From Pohlia nutans (Eukaryota; Streptophyta; Bryopsida; Bryales; Mniaceae): a stretch of DNA of 64,000 nt. The notes beneath the pieces were generated by a model, which was not told the DNA's origin, searched no databases, and saw only the letters and a program-made list of their open reading frames with translations. Shown here one piece after another: positions 44,424-56,430 of the stretch (positions are counted from its first letter, which is position 1; every line of letters begins with the position of its first letter). Position numbers and translations under genes: made by a program. The stretch lies in the NCBI GenBank assembly GCA_022496805.1, contig CM040088.1:9083001-9147000 (forward strand), in the 5' to 3' direction.

Positions 44424-46770
44424 ATGGGCTGTGCAGCTTCTTCTCCTGGTGCTTATCTCAACCTTTGTTATACCCTTTTCATGGATCGACCTTCTGCTTT
44501 AGGCGCTTCATGAATATCTACCGTTCTGTCCTTTTTCCTTCCTTTGTTGTGAATTATTCATGGATCTCTGTGAAAGACTCTTTGTGGCCTTATTATTTCA
44601 GATTTGAACGTGTGGTTGCGGTTCGGGACTGTGGTTAGTGTCGGTAGTCACTTGAAGGTTTGGTTTTTGAAATGGGACTGGGGACGCTTTGAAATAACCC
44701 TCTTGCAATAAAGATTTTAATGATGTTTACTTGTTTGTGACAGCCGCAGTGAAAGGCTCTGGGCGTTTGCAGACGAGCACAAACTGTCAGGCCGAGGTTT
44801 TAGATTCCAAGAATCTGCGCATCAAAGTACGTTCACGTGGTTGTTAGCATTCTGGAAAATGTGGCTGACTGAGAGTTTTGGAGTAAACACCTTACATCAT
44901 TGTTTTGTTGGGCTGATTTGCAGCTAGTCCTGTTGGGTGACTCCGGCGTTGGAAAGAGCTGCATTGTCTTACGGTTTGTGCGTGGGCAGTTTGACCCGTC
45001 GTCCAAGGTTTGTTAGTTTCTGAACTAGATACTCGGGATTATGCTATGATTTGTTTAGTTTGAAATTCCTGTAAATGTTGGAAGTGTATTTTCAATAGTT
45101 TCATCTTCATACACTCACTGTCTTTCTGCTCTGAACAGGTGACGGTTGGCGCGTCGTTCCTCTCTCAAACAATTGCCTTGCAAGACTCTACTAACGTGAA
45201 ATATGAAATTTGGGACACAGCAGGGCAAGAGCGGTACGTCATCTTCTTTTCCTTTCTTTTCGCCATTTATTGCTTTTCTTTTCTGGTTTTCTTGTTGCCA
45301 CAACTTTTATTTCCAATACTGTAGTATCAATAACACTCCATCCACCCAATTTTTTGGCTGGAATTTTTTTTATATATATTTTCAATGACAAAAATACTTT
45401 TACGGAGATTTGTGGTGCGATGTCAGGAACAAAATTAAAAAAACATCTGACGTAGTATGTTGATCTCTGCCTTGTAAAATTACAATGTTATGTTATCCGG
45501 AACTGGGTGCTATAGGAGTTCTGTGAGTCTTCTTTGGGTGATTGTTGTTGATTTTTACAGTAGGATGTGTATTTGACAAAAACGTTAATATTGTACTGTC
45601 TAACAGATATGCTTCGTTAGCCCCCTTATACTACAGGGGTGCAGCTGCGGCGGTTGTAGTTTATGACATAACTAACCCGGAAACATTCTTGAAAGCTCAG
45701 TTCTGGGTCAAGGTTCGTTGCACAAACTAAACTGCTTTTGCTAAAACCGAAGAATTTCTATGTAATTGTATTGAATCGTAATGCTACTTGAAGATCGTTT
45801 TCTGCTTTTATCCTCTACACATAGAGCATTAACTGTCCTTTTTCACCTTCCACAACAGGAGCTGCAGAAGCATGGAAATCCTGACATTGTAATGGCCTTA
45901 GTGGGAAATAAAGCCGACCTTGAAAGTCAACGTGCAGTTACTCGTGAAGTAAGTAAATCGTTAACCATTGTTTTATTCAGTTTACGAAGATCCAGGTTCC
46001 ACTCTTGGAAGAAAATGCTAACGTAAAGAGTTTCATTCCTTTGCAGGAAGCACAGGATTATGCCGACAGTAATGGCATGTTCTTCATTGAAACGTCAGCT
46101 AAAACTTCCGACAATGTGAACCAACTCTTTGAGGTAAATTTCCTGTCATCTTGTCAACGTGACCCTTTTTTTCTTTGACTCTGCACTCACTTCTGCATTG
46201 ACCTGGGATCGTGTAGATAGGACCTAGGTCTATCAGCCATAGTGTCGGTGCCCATTGTTTAATCACCTCTTAAATTTAAAGTAGAATAGAAAGTCCACTA
46301 TGGAAGCTAGGTCTTAACTAAAATATAGGGTATGGTTACCTCGTTCTATAGATCCAGTTTGTTATTTTCCTTGAAGCTTCCCACATGATATTATTTCAAC
46401 TCCTTTAAATGTGGCAGTGGCCACTTTTAGTCATCCGGGCACTTGGGGGTTAAAATAAGCACCGTTTTGCTTCCATTTGAGATTTGAGCAGCACATGTAG
46501 TAAATTGAGTCAGCTATATGACTGGACTATAAAGCCACTTTTTATTCTGACACTAGTGCCTGGCAGCAATGCACTGAGGGCGATATTGCCAGGAAGCCCA
46601 AGCATCCACGTCTGTACAGCCGGTCCACGAGAAATTCTTTGTCCAAGGTTCATCAGTTTCGCAGAATTCACCCCACCTCCCACCGGGCCTGAAATGAAAT
46701 GGTTGTGTTATTTTGACAGGAGATTGCCAAGAGGTTACCTCGGGGACAATCCAGCTTGTCAAGGCATTGA
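44424..46770 (+). CDS. RABF1: Rab5-like GTPase RABF1 (ARA6 type)
   Basis: A plant-specific Rab5 relative that acts in endosomal and plasma-membrane trafficking. Exons: 44424-44448, 44744-44826, 44924-45007, 45139-45233, 45607-45712, 45859-45948, 46047-46133, 46720-46770; the product has 206 residues (Arabidopsis ARA6 about 202). The N-terminus MGCAASSP provides Gly2 for myristoylation and Cys3 for palmitoylation, and the C-terminus ([12 protein letters not shown]) lacks prenylation cysteines, which together define the ARA6 subgroup. The P-loop is GDSGVGKS (41-48), switch I KVTVGASF, and switch [10 protein letters not shown] with catalytic Gln94. GNKADL and ETSAK are the guanine-binding motifs. 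The frame is intact and identification is firm. Confidence 0.97.
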
Positions 46771-47045
46771 ACACATTCTCTAGAGCATTTGTTTCTGTTA
46801 CTACCGAATGCCAGAGTTTGGTGATTTGTAGCTACTACTCCACATTGTCAATAGTGAACAGTCTGTGCTGCTTTTCAGCTGCTTTTTGTTTTGTATATAT
46901 TTATATGATAATAAACTTCGCCCTTTGTTGGATCTCTCTTGCATCAAATGCCGCAGAGGCCAATATCAGGGTTTTACAAACCTTGTGTTCTTTCAATGTG
47001 ATTGTATGATTATTTCAATCCTTTGTTTGTGTTGACTCCATATTT
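46771..47045 (+). other. RABF1 3' flank
   Basis: Probable 3' untranslated region; no other feature. A TTAA-type right end (CTTGGGGGTTAA) lies in the preceding RABF1 intron at about 46442-46453, without a recognisable left partner. Confidence 0.4.
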
Positions 47046-47500
47046 GAGTTAACCGAAAACAGAACACGAGTTTCAAGGCCCAATATTCAAGGCCCAATAT
47101 TCAAGGAAATGGAAATCAATGCTCTCATTGAGTGTAACCGACCAAGAAAAACTCCCCTTTTCCTTGGTCTTCGCCTACTATAATCCTAAAATGGAGAAGA
47201 ATATGTAGAAACCGGAAAGTGGGAAGGTTGGGTGAAGGTTGTTGGAAGCAGCTTGCAAGCTGCTTCTTGAAAATTGTCAGACAAAAAGGACCTCCCAAAT
47301 GCCTTCCAGTTGAGCCAACGATGCTCTGACAGCCAAAATCCATGTTCAACTAGTTTTGCCGACCAAAAAAACGGCAAAACTAGTTGAACATGTAATCTAT
47401 CTATGGATTTAGTACAACCATGCCAGTAGAATCGGTTGCCCTTGACTCACCTTCAACTCACCTTACCTAAGGGGAGTTTTAGCTTCTTTTCGGTTAACTC
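47046..47500. mobile_element. Foldback-type element with GAGTTAACCGAAAA termini
   Basis: The left end GAGTTAACCGAAAA and right end TTTTCGGTTAACTC are perfect inverted repeats of 14 bp. Inside lie a second inverted pair (AAAACTCCCCTT near 47145 and AAGGGGAGTTTT at 47469), a 22-bp palindrome at 47245-47266 and a perfect 21-bp hairpin at 47341-47392. A target duplication is not clear. Confidence 0.55.
47341..47392. other. Perfect 21-bp hairpin
   Basis: CATGTTCAACTAGTTTTGCC plus G is followed after a 10-base loop (ACCAAAAAAA) by its exact reverse complement. There is no T tract, so a terminator role is unlikely. It sits inside the foldback element. Confidence 0.9.
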
Positions 47501-47592
47501 TATTATCACTGAGTTTCTGTTGTTTCTGAGTTTCTAGATGTGTTTGAAGAGGCATTTAGAAAGATTCAGTGCTTTTATCATGAATCGAACTC

Positions 47593-47873
47593 TTAACCCC
47601 TAATCGTCCAACCGTTCAGAAAGTGTACCAGAATCAAACACAATGTACCGAATCAAACACAGTTTTCTCATCCGTCATTGACATTTAGCATCGTGAATTT
47701 TTTATTATATATTGCTTGAGAGGTTAGCTTCATGCATGTTTGATCCGATTAGAAAGGGGATGATTTGTGAAATTCTTATGCCTTGTTTCATGTTGTAGTG
47801 ATTCACCCAATTTTTCTTAAGATTTCAATGTAAAAGTGCTCTTAAAAAGTCAACTCATAAAATTAAGCAACCA
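47593..47873 (+). mobile_element. TTAA-type MITE, family A, 3'-truncated
   Basis: Starts TTAACCCCTAATCGTCC and follows family A through GATCCGATTAGAAAGGGG to AAAATTAAGCAACCA, then stops abruptly where other copies continue for about 290 bp. Confidence 0.75.
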
Positions 47874-48276
47874 ACTGCGGATTTGATGTCCACAACCGTC
47901 TCAAAAGTGGGTTTCAGAGAAGCTACTTCCATTGATGGAGATGCTTTATTGTTGACAGAACCTGGCATGTGATGCACTTGTGTTCTTCCATGACACTTTC
48001 AATGTGCAGTTGGAACGGGAAGTTTCTCAAGAAAACCAGCTAAAATCCATTATTTTACAAAAGCAACCGGTTTTAGACAAGAATCCATCCGGTTATTACC
48101 CATGATTCACCTAGGTAGCACCCAAGTATCACAAGTTTTATCCAGATTTTAGCCTAAAACTATGAGTTTTAATCAGTAATTTGGCAATTCCATTTGGCTG
48201 ATTTTACACTAACTGCCAGATCTCCCTATACATTGGTTGGCAGTTGCCACCTAACTTAGACCAAGGATTCATGGTT
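47874..48276. other. Non-coding interval
   Basis: No gene is seen. The last 20-30 bases (CCAAGGATTCATGG) match the left part of the element at 57860-58101. Confidence 0.45.
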
Positions 48277-48783
48277 TTAACCCCTAAAAGCTCGAGGGGT
48301 ATTGGACAAAACATAGATGTGTTATAATATGTGCCTTTCATATATTTGATGAAGTTTGATTCAATAAAAAAAAATGTAGGGCATCACCTCTACAAATTAT
48401 CCATACGGTCAAACTTCCAAAAAAAACTTTAGATATTTTTTTAATTCAAATTGCGTTGAAAAGTAGACTTGATACAATATTTCAAAAGATTTTTATTTTT
48501 TTTTCAATTTTTTTGGAGCAACCCGTTAGAAACGAGCAACAACCAAAAAACGGTCTCTTGGGAGTTTCAGATTTAAAATGAAAAATTCAATAAATCATAT
48601 TGTGAAAAACATAATTTAGATGGGACCAAATTTTGTACCATCAAAATCAATAAAGAATATTGTACATGTGGTGGTTAAAAAACATATCAATTTGAAGTAA
48701 AAGAGGTCTACATAGGATCAACTTTAAAATACTAAAAAAAAACATGATACCCAATTTGGGCTTTCTGGTCCTTTAAGGGTTAA
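48277..48783. mobile_element. TTAA-flanked element, probably composite (family E)
   Basis: TTAA at both edges with CCCCTAAAAGCTCG at the left and GGTCCTTTAAGGG at the right. Only the part from about 48570 onward matches the E element at 57860-58101. The short match just left of 48277 suggests that an E copy was itself entered by another TTAA element. Confidence 0.6.
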
Positions 48784-48934
48784 AAAAGTAGGTAGTTGTT
48801 TACAAACTCATTTTCATGTTTTCAGGAGTAAGTTCATTTTCGTCTAATTAAAAATTGACAGAAAATGAGATTTCAAAGTACCAACTACTTTTGCCCTTTC
48901 TTATTGGTCCTACTCCAGTGGTAGAAGTATTCGC

Positions 48935-49173
48935 TTAACCCTTAAAGGAACCAAGCCCCACGGGTTCTATTGTATTTTGGGAGAATCTTGCTCATAACTT
49001 CTACTCCCTTGCACAAAATGAGGTTTTTTAAATGCCAAACCAAGCACCTTTGAGAGATCTACACTTCTTTAGAATAGAACCAACATAAATTAAAAAGAGA
49101 ATCATGATTAAAATGGAGTTTGAAAGAGATTGTGGGTGTGGAATCAAAATAGCATATGTCCTCTAATAGTTAA
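48935..49173 (-). mobile_element. TTAA-flanked MITE, family F
   Basis: TTAA on both sides; CCCTTAAAGGAACC at the left and GTCCTCTAATAG at the right. The body is the reverse complement of the intronic copy at 17463-17707. Confidence 0.7.
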
Positions 49174-50702
49174 TGAACATTTAACTTTCTAAAAGCCACT
49201 CTAAAATTCTTAGTTGAACAAGCGTTTCAAAAGGCTTCATCTCTTGTTTATCCTTTTTTGCTTCTTATTGTTGTCATCATAATCATTAACATATTTTAAT
49301 CCCTAATTGCCTAAGCACATTTGACCAAGACAAGGGAAGCAATTTTGTATGATTTCCACAACTTTTTCCTATTTGAATTGTGAAGAAAGATTGTAGCAAT
49401 GATTTGGTACTTGCCATTTTCATCGGGGGGGGGGGGGGGGAGGGGGCACTGGCGAAAATTGTAGAAATAACGTGCAATAAAAATAGAGTCTAATATATTC
49501 ATTGTAAATAAATTTTGCAAAAAATGTACATATAATATAGGGGGTTTTAAAATAGTGAAAACGCTTATGTGTAAAACACATATAATGGCCTCTTTTATCT
49601 AGTCAATACATGTAAAATAGCGTGGAAACAATTACTAGGGGTAGCATGTCTATGATAGGGTTGGTGCTAGTGGATGAAAAGAGGTAATTTTTTGTTGAAA
49701 AAGCTTGCATGGATGACTTCACAAGCTGGCTAGCTTGAACATTACTGAACCAACGTATCCAATGTGGAGTTAATGTTCTCTACCCACGTGCCGGGAGGGA
49801 AAATTTTAGCGTGTAGTTTGAATTGCAATCTTTTTTCCAATTTTCTTGGGGTATAGTCAAAAGAATTGGTTACTTGGGATATAAGAAAAAGAATGCAGTA
49901 TAAGTAAAATAGGGTATTTTTAAATGATTCCCCAAAAAATTATAATTACTCATAGGGTGTATTAAAATACAAGCATTTCCCTTTTATTTTGAAAATACCA
50001 TACCTTATAATCTTTTCTGCAAGGTAAATAGCCCCCTGATAAATAGATCCTAAGCGCACGTGTATGCAAAATATTAGAGGGAGTGCACCCTCTGAGCCAT
50101 TTAGTATAGTTGGTGGACAAGGTTCGCACTTTTGTGTCAAATAAATAAACGTTCAAAAAATGGAATATTTGATAATATTCCCTTTTCACCATACCAAAAA
50201 GAATTCCCAAGATTTTTGGCATTATTTTGCTTTTGGAATTTTTTTTTTGCCAATCTTGCCTTCCACCTACGGTATACATGTGGATTTTCAAAAATAATTT
50301 GGATTTTTTGTTATTCATTTTTGAAATAAACTATATCATTATAAATTTTAATATCAAAAATACATTTTTAATTTGAATTTTGGTATGATTGGCTAAAAAG
50401 GGAGATTTGTGATATGTTCAAATTGAGAAATTCATTTCCCATTTCTGTTTTTACAAAAGTATCTAAATTTTGCTATTATAACGATTAAAATCAAGATCTT
50501 GATAGCTTAAATGAGAGTTGTATTGCATTATTTAGTATATTCTATACAAGTCATTTTTTCAAGACTATGTAACTTACAATCTTATTTAGTTTAAATTATA
50601 AAACTCTTCATTTCTATGGGCGTATACAAATTATAAATGAAATATGATTTATTGGACTACATAAATATACATGTATCCAAAGTTTGGCAATGCCATCCTA
50701 CT
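49174..50702. other. Non-coding AT-rich interval
   Basis: No gene is supported. A possible extra MITE left end (TTAATCCCTAATTGCC) occurs at 49296 and a run of G at about 49425-49440. The frames at 49946-50329 show no protein similarity I can recognise. Confidence 0.45.
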
Positions 50703-51247
50703 TTAACCCTTTAACGTCTCGATTCAACATTGTTTTCAAAGAAGCGTAATTAAATGTTTAATGAAAACCAAAATGGAGTTGATGTACAAAGCAAAGTTGT
50801 AAATGTCAATGTGAAGATCACATTTGTAAAGTTGGATTTATCATATTATTTATTGTTTATTTATTTTTAATTTTTGAAGGTTTTCTCTTGAAATTCAATT
50901 AAAAATCTAAAATTAACACAAAAAAATCTCAAAAATCTCAACAAAATTGGAATAACATGCGCTATGAGATGGATTGGTTTCCATTATTTGATTGTACTTA
51001 TTTTGGAAAATCATGTTTGAGGTCTCACTTTTTGAACTAAGAATGAAACTTGACATAAACCGATTGTGTTATTTTCCTAAAAATCATAATAACCTATTTT
51101 GAAGATCTAAACCATTCAAAGGATAGTCAACTTGCTCAAGAACCAAGGGTAATTTGGTAGATGAAAAATGTCCAATCTGAATGAGATTCGAACAACTTTA
51201 ATCTGTTCGTCGTCCATTATATGGACGCTGGCGCGCTAAAGGGTTAA
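50703..51247 (+). mobile_element. TTAA-flanked MITE, family D
   Basis: Exact TTAA edges with CCCTTTAACGTCTC and GGACGCTGGCGCGCTAAAGGG. The body matches the decayed inverted copy at 30389-30926. Confidence 0.75.
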
Positions 51248-51929
51248 AATTCTCTTAGTAATAATTTCTACCAATTTCATACACTCACAAATGGAATAGT
51301 ATTACTTTAAATATTGTAATATTTTATCGGTTCTTACAAAATAATTATTTAATTTCCAAAAATAAACACCATAGCTTCTATACAAAAATTATACTATTTT
51401 CGAAAATACAATTTTTTTCAATACACTATTCTAAATATATGTATATAATTAATTAAATTTAAAAAATACATTTGGAGTAAAAATTTAATTATTATCGTAA
51501 CTTAAAAGCTAAAATATAAATTAATTCCAAAAAATTAAAATTTTAAAAATTTGAAAATTGGTTTTTCCGTGAAGAAAACATTTTAGTATGTAAAAAAGGA
51601 ATCTTGAGTAATATTTATTGTGCCAAAATTACAAAAATGGAAATTGTTCGACACATCAACTATTAATCTATAGTAGATAAACAAATGTCTAATAAGTCCA
51701 ATAGCTATAATATCTAAAATTTTAAACTTTTGAGAAATTTTCATTCAGTTTTTCCTCTTTATACATATACATCCAAAAGAAATTGAAGTTTTAAAAAGTA
51801 ATACACTATAAATAGAAGACAATGTTGACACATCAATGTTGCATAACTAATGCAAAATCGAAAAACTAGTTGCAATAACTAAAGGGAAATATTCACAAAT
51901 ATATTTTTCAATATTAGGAGGTGTCATAG
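51248..51929. other. Very AT-rich non-coding interval
   Basis: Nothing beyond AT-rich sequence is recognised. Confidence 0.5.
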
Positions 51930-52118
51930 TTTGAGATTGTGAAGCAACTGTCCTCATCAACTTTGAGTTTGAGATTGTGATGCAACTGTCCACATCAACT
52001 TTGAGTTTGAGATTGTGATGCAACTGTCTACATCAATTTAGAGTTTGGGATTGTAATGCAACTATCCACATCAACTTTGACCTTGGGATTATGATGTGAT
52101 TGTCCAGACAACTTTGGA
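51930..52118. repeat. 38-bp minisatellite, five copies
   Basis: The unit starts TTTGAGATTGTGATGCAACT and continues with GTCCACATCAACTTTGAG. Copies begin at 51930, 51968, 52006, 52044 and 52082, with the last ones more diverged. Confidence 0.95.
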
Positions 52119-53235
52119 TTTAAAAAAAATAAAAAATAAAAAATATATATTCTTAAAATCTAATTTCAAATCACTATGTAGGGGCCTCAAAAGACTCTAA
52201 TCACTCCATTATTGAGCTAATGTCCCATAGCAAAAGGACAAGAGAGACCACCAGTCCCTCCTAACTACCTTTTCAACAACCCTAATCTTGGCGGTTAGTC
52301 ACCACTAACTGTAACTCTCCCGCCTACCCTAATTCAAACAAAAACATGATTATAACTTTTGTACCCATGGCATCAATGACAAAAAAGAACATTGTTATGA
52401 CTTTTGAACTCCATGGCCTCAATGACAAGAAGAAACATGGTTATGACTTTTGAACCCCATCGCATCAACAATGGAAATAAATATGGTTAGTCATTATAAT
52501 TTTTGAACACAAGCCCAATCTTACTTAAGGCCCACTTTATACTTGGGGCGGGATTGAGGGCCGGCCCAAACTCTTCAAATTTCAATCAGAAGGTTCGCTC
52601 GATTCTTTCACATCCGACCCAAGGGCTTTATACTAAGGCCGGGCCGGAACGAGCAATTTTTCCTATGTGGCGTCCTATGTGGCATGATTCTGGCGCCAAA
52701 TCTTTGGGCCGGTTTGATGAAATCAGGACAACGTTTTTCTTGGCTCAAACTCCAAACTTAGGCCAGATTGAATCGGGCCGACCTTTCATCCAGCCCAAGT
52801 CTGTGTATATAAAGTTTGGTTATTTGGTTACTTGGTTACTTGATTACTAGCTACTACTCTAGAGGATAGACACTATAGTAATAAAATAATAATAATTAAA
52901 AAAAAAAATTATAAATTTGGGAATGGCATAATCGTGGTCAAATGAAAACATCGCGATGACGCGCAAGAAGCTCACGTTGTCGGACACTCACTCTCTTCGC
53001 TTGCCTTCCCGTGACCTAATCTTCATCTTCTTCATCGTCGGAGCTTTTTCTCATGCTCCCGATCGCCATCGTCACGGCGATCGCTAGCTCCACCAGCTCC
53101 CTATTCCTTTCGCATTCGTCTTCTCATCTCTAGGATCGCACTCGTTTTATCCAGCTCCCTCGGGGTAGCAAGCAAGCACCAAGCCTAGCGTTTGTTTGTT
53201 TACACCCTCTGTTTCGGGGGTTTGATTTCCACACC
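52119..53235 (+). other. SPC22 upstream region with a GC-rich repeat-like block
   Basis: The block 52530-52800 has many GGGCC/GGCCC motifs in otherwise AT-rich DNA and may be a degenerate element. The remaining 430 bp hold the SPC22 promoter and leader. No other gene is seen. Confidence 0.45.
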
Positions 53236-55087
53236 ATGTATTCATGGATTCTGCGCCTCAACACGGTGCTCACATTGAGCGTCACGGTGCTGGCTGCTCT
53301 CTGCGCGGTGGCTTCCATGACGGATAACTTGCATCGCCCCACGCCCTCGGTCGAATTGGAGGTCTTCTTTCTCACTTAGGGTTTTTTTTTTTTCCCTGGA
53401 GAATAATCAGCTGGTCGTTGCTTTAATTACAAGGTCGTGAATTATGAGCTTGACTGGACGTTAATACATGGGCTGTGGCAGGTTTTGAGTGTTGGACCTT
53501 TGGAAAGACTACGCAACGGCGATGACAAGGTATTGTCTACTTCTTGGATTAGTTGTTAGAGTTTGACTCCTAAGCGTCCCCTGTGTATTTTCTGTAATGT
53601 AGGAAAATTGGACCCCCTGCTGCAAATCATCTGTTTATGTGAAAATGACTTCAGTTTGACACGATCGACACTGTTGATCTTGTAGTATAGAACAAGAGCT
53701 TTAAAACGATGTATTGCAATCAGAAAACCGAGGTAAAATGAGAAATTGTCACCGTTGCAAAGTTCAGTGATGCAGATGGCCATATTGGGCGTTTTAGACG
53801 CTTAGGGGTTAATGTTCATTTGTTTCCTGTATGTCAGTGCTGTGTTGAGCTTCTATGGGTGTATAATTCATCTCGTGTGGCATTCTTTTGAGTGCAGGTT
53901 TCTTTGTTACTGAGCATTAAGGCAGACCTGGAGTCTGTGTTCACCTGGAACACCAAACAGGTATGGATTATTTATTCTTGATTTTTGTCCGTCTTGTTTG
54001 ATAGCACTCTTGTTAGTAGAGTTTTTAATTACTGTTATTCTTCAGTTAACAAGGAAGAACGTAAATGTTTGAGAGGTCTGATAGGGCATAACATTCTTGC
54101 TGAGGCACCCTCGTAATTGGCATGAAAAGCAACTTGTTTTGCAAAGTTGAGCTCAATTTAAACAAGTGAGCTTTTGGAGCCAATGAGTTATTTCTTCACA
54201 TGTGATATTATGTCAGAGCTTTGATTTTACTTTGATTTGGCACGACATATCTCTAAGTGACTCTTAGTTGGCACTGTTCTCAGAACGTGCCATGCCAAGA
54301 ATGTGAACCGAAAGTAATTAGTCATAACGATGAAGTGTCGTACTCCTGGCGTTGACATTGTTTTTTAAGTTACAGTATTGGGCATAACTAGTTAATTCTA
54401 GGGTTTCTGCTCCATGTACTCTGCTCCATATGTCTTGGAAGTGATCATCTTTAATTGCTATTTTGGGGATGTATTTTATTCGTGAGACTTATATGTGGTC
54501 GACTCTTCTCTTGGTCAGCTTTTCGTGTTTGTAGCAGCCGAGTATTGGAATCCTGAAAAGGGGGGATTTAATCAGGTACAAGTTACCTCACTCTAATTCT
54601 GCTACATTCCTTTTTAATAGCATTTCTCCAAATTATTATGCCAATTCTGTACACTATTGTAAGCTCAAGTTTTGCCCCTGTTTTTAAGTCCTCAATTTCT
54701 TCGTCGAAATGCAGATTTCTTTGTGGGACACAATTATCGAGAAGAAAGAAAACGCGAAGATCAATCAGCAAGTCAGAACCAAGCTCTTGAGGAAAGCAAC
54801 TAGAGTTGGATATTTCACATACCCCTTCCAAGTAAGCTTGAAAATCTTCTGCTCATTATTGTCGTGCGCACAATAGAACAGAATGGTTTGATTGTTGAAA
54901 CAGCCAGTTCTCAGTCACGTTTCGCTGAAATACTAACATGGTTTGATGTGTTTCCGTGCAGGGTAAAGACTTGAAAGGCCGTGAGTTCAACTTAACAATG
55001 TATTGGAACGTGATGCCAATCACTGGTGTCTTTATTACAGACAAAGTAGTTATTCCAGGGTTCCAACTTCCAACTTCATATAATTAG
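53236..55087 (+). CDS. SPC22: Signal peptidase complex subunit 3 (SPC22/23)
   Basis: An ER-membrane subunit of the signal peptidase complex that supports removal of signal peptides. Exons: 53236-53361, 53482-53529, 53898-53960, 54519-54575, 54715-54831, 54962-55087; the protein has 178 residues (plant homologues about 167). One transmembrane segment lies near residues 8-28 (TVLTLSVTVLAALCAVAS), followed by a lumenal domain. Diagnostic parts are SLLLSIKADLESVFTWNTKQ, LFVFVAAEYWNPEKGGFNQ, SLWDTII, GKDLKGREFNLTMYWNVMPI and the C-terminus VVIPGFQLPTSYN. All introns are GT-AG and phase 0. Intron 2 contains a TTAA-type MITE. Confidence 0.95.
53563..53812. mobile_element. TTAA-type MITE in SPC22 intron 2
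   Basis: Right edge TTAA with GACGCTTAGGGG; left edge TTGA with CTCCTAAGCGTCC. The 250-bp element occupies most of the intron. Confidence 0.7.
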
Positions 55088-55860
55088 CATTTTGTCAATA
55101 AAAGAGACTTTAAAGATCCTGGAGTCAGTATGTGCTTGCAGTTTGTATACAAGATGAGGGTTGCAGATTCATGGATACATCAAATGCGATGCTCCCTTGC
55201 GTTAAATTTTCATTGGTGGCGTCCATCTTAGAAAATTCATGGATGACTACAATTATCTCCTGTGTTCCAAGTAGGGATTTTTATTAATTTTTACTGCCGT
55301 AGAAATCATTGCAGCTTCCATGACTTGGGTACAATAGAGTTGTGCTTTAACTCATGCAACTTTTTCTCAATCTGGATAAGGTAAATGATAAACCTGGAGT
55401 CCGTGGGGAACTGGGCACTGCTCTGCATTATATAATAGACTAGGTTGGCCCTTATTGAAATTTGGCATGATGATTTCTGCAGTGAATGTGTCGTGAAAAG
55501 CGTGCGTGCAAGGCTTGTATTATATTACTTTTTTGTCAAAATGAAAGCTCACATGGAATGGAAAGGTCTAGTAAATTCAATTTCTATTTATTTTTTAATC
55601 TAATTACACTTATGTGAAGGTAACTACTGGAAAAAATTATTAAAAAAAACAAATTGCAAAACATCACCATGGATGAAAAATTGTACAATGATTTTGTACA
55701 TCATCCAAAAAAAGGATGCTTGGGTTGTTAGGGGTTAATCCTTTACCGCCCAACTTTGTTTCGGAGAAACTATAGATTTTTGGTGATTTTTTTCAAAACT
55801 CTCTATTTTGAAATTAGGGGTACTATTAATAGTATTCAACCGTATAAATAGAAGCATAGC
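55088..55860. other. SPC22 3' flank with a MITE fragment
   Basis: Holds the probable 3' untranslated region and, at about 55660-55738, a fragment ending GTTGTTAGGGGTTAA that resembles the family A 5' terminus in reverse. No gene is seen. Confidence 0.45.
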
Positions 55861-56430
55861 TTAATCCCTAAACGTCTTCACCTCTTTCCAAATTCGGTTG
55901 TTTTACAAAGATGCATTATAAAATGCAACTAAGAGGGATATTTTGAGCTTGATGTAAGAATAAAGTTGTACATTATAAATTTTAGGTTCTATCCATACAG
56001 TTAGATTTGCGATTACTATCACCAATATTTTTGTATAAAATTTGAAATTCAAATTATTTTGTAATTCAATTACAAATAAGATATTGACAATATGTGGATG
56101 AGTTTTGTTGAGATGGGTTGAAATGTATCACTCTCTAAGTGTAGTAATTTTTCAAGATTTTTTGGTTGCCTAATTTTATGAGTTCATTTTTACAAGAGCA
56201 CATATACACTGAAATCTTTAAATTTTTTGATGAATCACTACAACATGAAATGAGGCATACAAATTTCACAAATCATCCCCTTTCTAATCCGATCACACAT
56301 GCATGAAGCTATCTTGCCATAGAATTTTGTAGTATTTTTGTTCCTTGCAGAAAGTGCATGACGGATGAGAAAACGTGGATGAATTCCGTACATAGTCCAA
56401 AAAATGAACAATTGGACAGTTAGGGATTAA
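55861..56430 (-). mobile_element. TTAA-flanked MITE, family A variant
   Basis: Full-length family A copy in reverse orientation. Both termini carry the same change, TTAATCCCTAAAC at the left and GTTAGGGATTAA at the right, instead of TTAACCCC. Confidence 0.8.

Noticed and set aside
49425..49440. Run of G as a regulatory quadruplex
   Set aside because: A single homopolymer in non-coding DNA without nearby gene; possibly an assembly artefact.
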